DNA from: Strix aluco
Lineage: Eukaryota; Chordata; Aves; Strigiformes; Strigidae
Length of the DNA stretch: 64,000 nt
Reading direction: 5' to 3'
NCBI RefSeq assembly: GCF_031877795.1
Contig: NC_133954.1
Location: 8,275,256 to 8,339,255, forward strand
Shown: positions 12,601 through 21,600 of the stretch, in pieces
Layout: each line of letters opens with the position of its first letter
How positions within the stretch are numbered: position 1 is the stretch's first letter
Notes under the pieces: model-generated
What the model was told of the DNA's origin: nothing
What the model saw: the letters and a program-made list of their open reading frames with translations, nothing else
Databases searched by the model: none
Position numbers and translations under genes: made by a program

Positions 12601-15600
12601 CCCTTGGCAAGCACCCACCTGGGGAAGGTCAAGTGTACCCGATGCGGGGAAGGGCAGCGGTGGCTCAGCTGTGGTGGGTACGGACCTTTGGAGATGAACA
12701 GCACCTCCAAGTCTCCAAGACCACATTTTCCAGCTGGGGTAAAAAGAACCAGATTTAGTTGGGCATCCTGGTGTAGCCCCGGGGTGGCCCTGGGCCATCG
12801 GCTGCCGCGGTGATGGGCTGGAGAGCGGCGGCAGCAGCGTCAGGCCTCTCCTGGAGGTTTTGCCCATCTGTGAGAGCCCTCGAGGCTGGACCCGCGGCCC
12901 AACGGCTGCCCTTCCACCTCCCCGACGGTTTGCAGCCGCCGTGGCACGGATATTTTTAGCTGGCGTGTTTGAGGCAGCTCCTGCGTGTCCCCGCCGAGGC
13001 AGCTGCATCCCTGGCAGCAGCAGAGAGCAGCTTTGAGCCTGGGCTTCACCGTCCCTTTCTGGAAGGCTGAGAATTCCCCATCTGTGGATCTCCAAGCATT
13101 TTATGGCAGCATTTAGCAACTTGCTGCCCCCCCGGGACGGGGCTGACGTGCTCCATGCACTGAACCCACAGCCCTGGCTCATCACCTCGTTTATCCAGGA
13201 GGGTGACACCGGGACCAACCCACGGATGTCCCTGGGGGTGATACCCGCAGCCCCCGGTGCCTCGGTCCATCCCGCCGGCGGCTGAGCGGGTCGGGTTCCA
13301 CCCCCCGTGCCAGCTCGGGGACACAGCTTGGAGTCACGGCAGGGTTTTCGCTCTCTTCAGTGGCTCCAGATTGCAACTCTTGTGCTGGCTTCCTCACACG
13401 TAACCGATCGGTCCTGAGAGCTTTTCCCCCGTAAATTACTTTGTGCGACGGATGCTCGCGGCCGCCGCAGAACGGAGGCAGCGGCGGGGCCGGGGAGAGG
13501 GGGAAGGAGGGAGGTGGTGAAGGGAGGGGGGGGAAAGGTGTTTGAAAAGCCTGTTCACTCAGCTGCATTTTAATTTCCTTTTCAATCTTGTCCCAATTAA
13601 TTTCGCAGAATTAATCTCACAGAAGCAAACTCGGCAGCATCGAGGCTGCCGTTTTAGCGGTGCGGTCGCTCTGTCTGAACATGAAATAGTAGCTAATATA
13701 AAAATCCATCTGGTGTGTTTGAAACACACGCCGGCTGCTGCTCGGGTCCTGTCTGACATTTCGAGCATCAACAGCGGGGAAAAGTGATTTGGGGGTTAGT
13801 GGACATCAGTAGCTGGGAGGGGGGGGGACACGATTCGACAGCCCCGGGGCTGCGGGATGCTGCGGCGGAGGGGACACACGGCCCTGCCCGGGGCCAGGGC
13901 AGCATCGTCACCCACCGCATCCCTCCTGGGAGTGGTCCCTTCGGTGCCGTGTCCCCACAGCCCCGACCCCTCGCCTGGGCGCCTGTGCCAGCGCCGGGAG
14001 GCTTTGACTGGGGGTCCCGGGAATGCCACTGTCACTGTCAAGGGGTTTTCTCACTGTCCCCCCCAGACCCAGGCAGGAGGCTTCTTGTTGCACCCCAGTG
14101 CCACCAGCGCTTTGCTGGGCCCGGGGTGGGGGGGTCACAGCTGGAGCTGGCCGAGCTGCAGAGCCCATACCCCACCTCATCACCCTGCTCTGCAGGGACC
14201 CCCAAAACACCGCTGCCCCGCTCGGTGCAGCCCAGCCGGGCTAATACATGGGGAAATTAATTTGGGGAGGGAGAAGTCGTAATCCCAGCAAAACCCTGGC
14301 ATCGCGTCCCTCTCCCCAGCACCCGTCCCTTGTCCCCCAGCTGAGTGATTTGTACGTTATGATAATTATTTGAATGCAGCAAGACTTCCTATTTTAAGTG
14401 GGCTTAGTTGGATGTGACAAGCAGGCCATAAAACCGGATAAGTTAATTCTCTCAATTGCTTTCAATGAAAGCAGGGGGGGAAAGAGGGGAGGGGGGGGGG
14501 CATATTCCCATACCCCGGACCCCGAGCGAAAGGCGTGTGGTGACATCTAGTGGCATTTTGCCTGGATTTGGGGCCATCTCGCTCGTGGGGAGAGGCCACA
14601 GGGGTGGTCACGGCCCCCCCTACCCCCCCCCCGCCAGGCACTGAACCTCGTGGGTGATGGAGCCAACGTGTGATGAGCCCAGTCGGGGCTCAGCGCGCAG
14701 CTGCATCCCGGGGTGGTGGGCTCAGCCCCTCGGGGTCTGCGGAGATGGGCCCCCGGGGCTTGGCGGCGTTTGGCTCCCATTAATAACCCCGCTGGGAGGC
14801 TCCCGAGTTGGGAGGGACGGGGATGGGACGGCGGGGTCAGCTGGAAGGCAACGGTCACCCACCGGTCAAATTCAAGCGAGGGCCATCCTTCCCCCGCCGG
14901 CCCCCTCGCCCCCCCGGCGGGAACCAATCGTCCAGAACAAGCCCCTGGCAGCCTCATTCCTCCCAGGTAATTTTTATAAATGAGGGGACACCCATCGCAG
15001 GCGAGGACAAAAGGGTGGCCGAGCGCCTGGGAGGCAGCGCCGATGCTGCGTCCCAGATTTTGCCCCATCTGTGGGGGCTCACCTGCACGTCCCCGTTGCT
15101 ACATCCCAAATCTTGCCCTAACCCGGCTGCTTTCACCCCACACCGACCACCCTGCCAGCTCCAAACGTGCCATCCTGCCCTCCGCGCTGGGTCACCCCGG
15201 TCCCCACGGGGCAGCGGTGGCCGTGGTGGGGACTAGTGGTGGCCTCTTCCCCCTGGTCGTGGTACCCCAATGCCAGCCCCGGCCATCTCGGGGGGCTGCT
15301 GAGACATCGCCCCCCCGACCTGTGAACTTCTGGGCTGGCACGTGGTTCTGCTGGAGGGCTTTAAGGTTTAAGGCGTACTCTGACCATTTATTTTGCACTG
15401 AAATTTATAATAAATGCTGTTAAAGACTTCGGCTTTGACAGAGGTAATAATAAATTCACTGTTAAAGACAGTAGTTTAATTCCTTATACCCTCCAATACT
15501 GCGCAGAATAAACTATATTCATCACCGAGTAATTTTTTACCACATAAATCTTTAAAACTAACCGTCGTAGGCTGTTGAGGCTGAAATATCGTGAATTTAT

Positions 15601-18600
15601 TAGATATGCCCATGTAGTATTGGATTCAGAGGTTTCCATTCGAATATATTACAGGGGAAATTTGTGTCTTTAAGTGTGACAATCCTTCCATTTTCCAAAG
15701 CCAGCGTTATAACCAGCAGCTCCTCCAGAGTCAACTCTGCGTTTATTAGACAGAGATTTAGTAACGAGCCCCTCGCTAATCTGCCGGGGAGGTGGGGGTG
15801 ACATTTGCTGCGATGCCCTGTTTCAAATGGGTGGCAAAAAAAAAAAAAAAAAAAGCAGCAGCTTTTTATTTCCAGCGTAACAAATGCCCGACGATTTCCC
15901 GGCTTATTTCGTAAATGAAAGTGGAAATTTCACTTGGGGTCGCGATGACGGGAAATATTAAAGCGGAGCCTCGTCGTTAAACCCATCCCTCCCCGGCCAT
16001 AACTTTCCCAGGCTGCCGCCGTTTTATGGATCTACATATTCTATACATATATACGTGCGCGTGTGGGTAGATGGATGCGAGTGGTTTTTATTTGGGAGGT
16101 GGTTAATCGGCGATAGAGGGAGCGAGAGGAGGCCTGAGGATGAAACCCCAACTGCACGTAGGGAAAATAGACGAGGAAGGGTGTAAATCCGGCATCGATT
16201 TGCCGAGAGGTGACAGGCAACACCTCTGCCACCCTCAGAACTTGTGGTTTTTATTTGCCTGAGCCTGTTGAGCACCCGTGTTTCGAGCAGGCATCCTTGT
16301 TTCCTTTGCTAATGCAAAATACCAGCAGACAGTAGAAATCTTTGTTCATTAGAGAGAGACGGAGATAATTATAAAACCATCTCCCGGTTCATGAGGCGCG
16401 GGTAACATTTAAACCAATTGATGTGCTAACATTTAAAGCAGTTATATTGCAAAATGTCACGTACGGTCTAGTTTCATTAGAGACGAGTTAATAGATGGAT
16501 GGAATTGAAACTCCCAGGCCTGGGCATAAAATAAAAAGTTTCCCTTCACCATCACTCAGCCTCTCCAGCCGCCACCGTGCCCTTCCCACGGGCTGAATCC
16601 CCAAAGGTCTAAAACTTCCAGCGCTTCGTCCTCTCTGCAGCAGTCACAAATCAAGAGTTAAAAATGACACTCAGGGACAACACAGAAACCCCGTGGCCGG
16701 GGGAAGGGGCGTTTGGAGGAGCCCGGTTTGGAGGATAACGGTAACGCACACAATTAATATTCAGCATCCCCCATTTGTGCTCTTCTCCACCCGAAGATGC
16801 TCACAAGCCACCGGTGTTTCGCGTTCGCTTCTGCACCGTCTCTCCTTCTCTCCTTTTTTTTTTTTTTTTTTCCCTTTTCCAAGCTGCTCCATCTGTAAAT
16901 GAACAAACATCTTGATTTTATAGCCTTTTGCTTTGTAACACGGAGGGGTGGAGGGGAAGGGGGGGAAGTAGTGGAATGCCTAAGTAAGACTTTAATTCCA
17001 AATTCATTTACGCTATAGCGATGAAGTTGTCACAAACCATAATGCAGTATTTAATTAAAATAACAGAAGTGTATCTAGATATGTCCTGGGGTAGCTATCA
17101 CCAAATTATAGCCTGCGCTACCCGGATTGTATTTATGAAACGGCGGTGTCTAAGGTACAGCTGAGCGGATGCAATAGAGGAAACGTTTAAAGCATCGTTC
17201 TCGCAAAGGCTGCGTCTCTCTTCCTCCTCTCCTGCCCTGCCCCTGCTGTGGTTCCCCACTGATTCGGGATTCTTGGTGCGATTTCAGCTACGTCGGGGCC
17301 CTGGGGGTCCCGGCTCTGGCTCCTGGTGCTGACCTGGGGTGTCTGGGGGCTGCTGGTTGTTAGGGAAAGGGGCTGGAGCTGGCTGGGGCTGGGACGGGGA
17401 TCTGGGGCAGAGGGGGCACCCGCTCCCGGTGACTTGGGTCCCTCTCCCATCCCGGCAGCAGCGGGCGCACCCCTCCCAGGGTCCCTCGCCCCCTCGCCGC
17501 GGCCCTCCCAGCAATCCCTGGGGGAAGGATGGGTGATTTAGGGTCATCTATTAATTAGGAGCATAAATCTTAATGGAGGAACGAAACCGCGACGTTCGGG
17601 CTGGCTGGGGTCGGGATTTGCAGAGCGGGTGCGAAGAAAATGGGCGGTTTTGCAAGTTCCCAGTAAAGTCGCGGAGCCGTTGCCTTCGCCGGTCCCCATC
17701 CCTCCTCCCGGCGCAGTGGCCACAGCCAACCCCTCGGCTGTCCCCCTCGTCCCCCTCTGCCGCCCTCCCCGGGCCCATAAGCCCAGCCGGAGAGTTATGA
17801 ACGAAGGGGAAATAATTGCGGTGACCTTTGCAGGGAAGCGGCCCTGGGGGTTACTGTATAAAGATATTTTGATAATACCCATCACGTAATGGGCACTGGC
17901 TGCTCCCACCCACAGCCCCCCGCTCCCCTCTCGCAGCTCGGGGAGCCGGGGATGGATGGCTCCTCGCACACGCGCGTGCACACACACATGTACGCAATTA
18001 TTCCGAGCCCTCTTCACAGGTCACAGGCAGAGTTTAACTCAGATGGCTGCTAATTTTCATCAGGCGTGAGCGTTCGGGACTTTAAAGGCGAAAATAATTG
18101 GCTGCAGAACAAATTTAGGAAATGGAGTGTGCGATAAAGCAAATAAAAATCTCTCCCGTTTTTTTTTCCCTCCTTCCCGGTGGCGGGGAGGAGGGGGAGA
18201 GGGCAGGGATAGGTGGGAAGAGAACAGGCCTGATCTTATTTTACCTCCCTTGCAACTTTGCCATTAAAGTTGCACCTACAGCTAGGAAGTTTGTCCGTGA
18301 AAAATGGTCATTTTGTTTCCCCTGCTCAAAGCACGTTATTAAAATGCTAATTTAAAAGAAAAAGGAGTTAAATATCTAGCAATGGTGCAGTCTAATTGCA
18401 GCCATAATGAGCTCTCTAAATGTGAGTGCCCCTGACACACAGAGAGCATAAACAGCCAGCCAACACATCATTAGTGCTCCCGTTCATTTATCCTGCCGCC
18501 CTGCCCGTGACCCCGCGGCGGGCCGGGGGGAGCAGGTGGATCCGGCCCCCGGGGATGCGGGAGCGGGGCCGGCAGCGGCTGCCATGGCAACGCCGAGGGA

Positions 18601-21600
18601 TGCGGCACCGGCCCGCCCGCCCCCCGCCGCCCCTCTGCACCCCCGGGCTCCGCGCAGCCCCCCCCGGACCCCCTGATCCCGCATAGCTCCCCCAGATCCC
18701 GCACAGCCCCCCCCGGACCCCCTGTACCCCCGGATCCCGAGCAACCCCCCCTGGACCCCCTGTACCCCCGGATCCCGCACAGCTCCCCCAGATCCCGCAG
18801 AACCCCGCCTGGACCCCTCGGCGCCTCACTCACCCCCCCCAGATCCTGCACAGCCCCCCCTGTAATCCGCACAGCCCCTGCACCCCGCAGCCCCCCCGGA
18901 TTCCACACATCCCCCCTGCACCCCCGGGCCCCGCACAAACCCCCCTGGATCCCCCACATCCCCCCTGCACCCCTGGACCCCACACACCCCCACACCTCCC
19001 ATGCACCCCACACACCCCCAGACCTCACCCCCCCCCTGGACCCCACGCACCCCTGGACCCCACACACCCCCACACCTCCCCTGCACCCCGCACACCCCCA
19101 GACCCCATGCGGCCCTGCACCCTGCACACCCCCCCCTGGACCCCATACACCCCCAGAACTCACACCCCCCCTGGACCCCACGCACCGCTGGACCCTGCAC
19201 ACCCCCAGACCCCGCACATCCCCCCCTGGACCCCATACACAGCTGTGGGGTGATTTGGGGGTGTTGGCACCCAGCAGCCCGGGGAGGAAGCAGGGAGAGA
19301 ATCACAGTTTGGATGGGAAGGGACCCTTAAAGGTCACCTGGTCCAACCCCCCCCTGCCACGGGGACACCTTCAACCAGATCAGGTTGCCCACAGCCCCGT
19401 CCAGCCTGACCTTGAACCCTCCCAGGGAGGGAGCAGCCACAGCTTCTCTGGGCAGCCTGTGCCAGGGCCTCACCACCCCAAATTGTAAAAAAATATCCTT
19501 ATATCCAGCCTCTTTCAGTTTAAAACCATCACCCCTTGTCCCACCACAACGAGCTGGACTAAAGGCTGTCCCCATCTTTCTTAGAAGCCCTTTTTACGTA
19601 TTGAAAAGCCGCGTGCGGGGGCTCGGCCGTCGTGCGATGGGGAAACTGAGGCAGGGAGCAGGGATGCACCTGAGCTGCGGCATCTTGGCTCTAGGTCAGT
19701 TGTGCCGGGGCGGGGGGGGACACGCAGGAGTGCTGGGCCCAGCCACCCCCACCCGGGGCTGCCGCTGGTTTGGGGGCTCCCCCCTCACCCCAGCATCCGC
19801 GCCCGGTCGCATGTGAAGCTCAGAGCAGGATGGGGCCTCCAGAGGGAGGAATAGCGGCAGCTGCACGCGGAAACAAGCGGCCGAGGAAGGAGATTAATAA
19901 AAGCGATTCTTTGGAAATGATTTTTGCTCCATTCCAGCCTGTTTGCTTCTAAACAGCCTCGCTAATCGCCTCCCAGCAACAGCACAATAACTTCCCTCTG
20001 ATTTCCACACACACACACACACCCCTTTTTTTTTTTTTTCCTCCTCTCTCTCGCTTGTCCGAGGGGCACAGGAACACCATCCCTGGGAAATATTTTAAAA
20101 TAAAAAATATCCCAGCCGATACCCCAGTCCCTCTCCCTCCCCTCCCTGCACCCCCCCTTCTCCCGTGCACTCTCGATGAACCTGTGATATTGTAGCAATG
20201 GCCCTTGAAGTGCAGTGGGGAGGTGATTTAGGAGAATATTAAAGGCAATGTGGAGATTCGAAGGCGCCTCTCTCAGGGAGATCTGGAGAAATACGCAGCA
20301 CAGATGGGCTGAGCAGATTAAACATTTCCGTCACATTGTTTTCAAATTGTGTTTGCGGTGCCTGAGGGTTGGTACTGCGGTCAGAGCGCGGCGGAGCCGC
20401 GCAAAGCTGGGAGCCGCGCGCTTTGTGGAATAAATATTAATACGGCAGTTTCACATGGGCTCCCAATCCCATCAGCGCCGCGGAGCGGAGGCTGCCGCCG
20501 CTATTGTCTCCCGGCCGGGCCCCGACGGGGCTCCAGCTGCACCTTCTGCCCGCTCCCGTGCCGCACGGGGGGCCCGGCCGTCGTCGTCTGTCTGTCCCGG
20601 CCATGTGTCCCCCGCGCCGTCCCCCCGCCGGCTGCGGGGTGCCCGAGGGGACGTGGGTCCCTCCCGCCCCAGAGTTCAGGCACCCCCAGGCTGGTGGTGC
20701 CACCGGCGCGGGTGTGCTGGGGGTCGGCAGGGTCCGTGGTGCCGCCTTGCTGGGCCCGTCGGTTGTTTTTAATGGGAAATTTTAACGGGCTAAATCCTGA
20801 GCTGGTCTCCCCACGGACAGTCTGACAACTCCTCTCAAGGAGGAGCCGTGCTGTTGTCCCTGCCAAAACGGCCCACGTGCCTCCCGGGGCCCAGGGTGGT
20901 CATTTCTGCATGGCCTTCCCCAGCTGGGGACCATCATCTTCCTCTCCCTCTCCCCTGGTACCACTTGCTCTGAGCCCCTTCTGTCCAGTAGCCTCTCACC
21001 CCTGCGCTGGGACATGGAGAGCCCCATCGGAGGGGACACACGGACACCAGTGGGACAGGACACACAGACACTGGTGGGACGTGACACTGCGGCCACCCCG
21101 GAGCAGGTGCTGCAGATGGGACCAGGGGCAGAAGCAATGCCCCAGCCCCAGCTGTGTGTCCTCAGCTCCCCGCAGCAGCTGGGAATTGGATCATTGGAAG
21201 CAAGTGGGACTAATTTATTTTTATAGGGATTCACCTTACAAAAGAGCAGCGTGGTGGGGGGCAGGTAATGGTAGGCCGTGGTCTGAGGCAAAGGGTGAGC
21301 ATCACCCAAATTAACTCCTCCGTGCTTCAGCCTGGATGATGTGCCGAGGAAGCGGCGTTCCCAGCCATGTCCCTCAGCTGCTGCCGGTTCCAAATCCCCC
21401 AAGGACAGGTAAGCCCTTGATTTCAGAGCTTGCCACAGCTCCGAGCTGGTTTTTGAGGTAAATAGATGTATAGCTGACCTGGTATAAAACTCCCCGGTGT
21501 CAGCCGACCCCTCACACGCCCGCCATACCTCATCTATGAATTAGATTCCTCCATTTTCCTAACAATAATGTATGACACACAAGCACTAATAATGGGGCTG

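Noticed and set aside
18471-19330. Long Gly-rich - strand and Pro/His/Thr-rich + strand frames
   Set aside because: Produced by the C-rich minisatellite; no start context, homology or splice signals.
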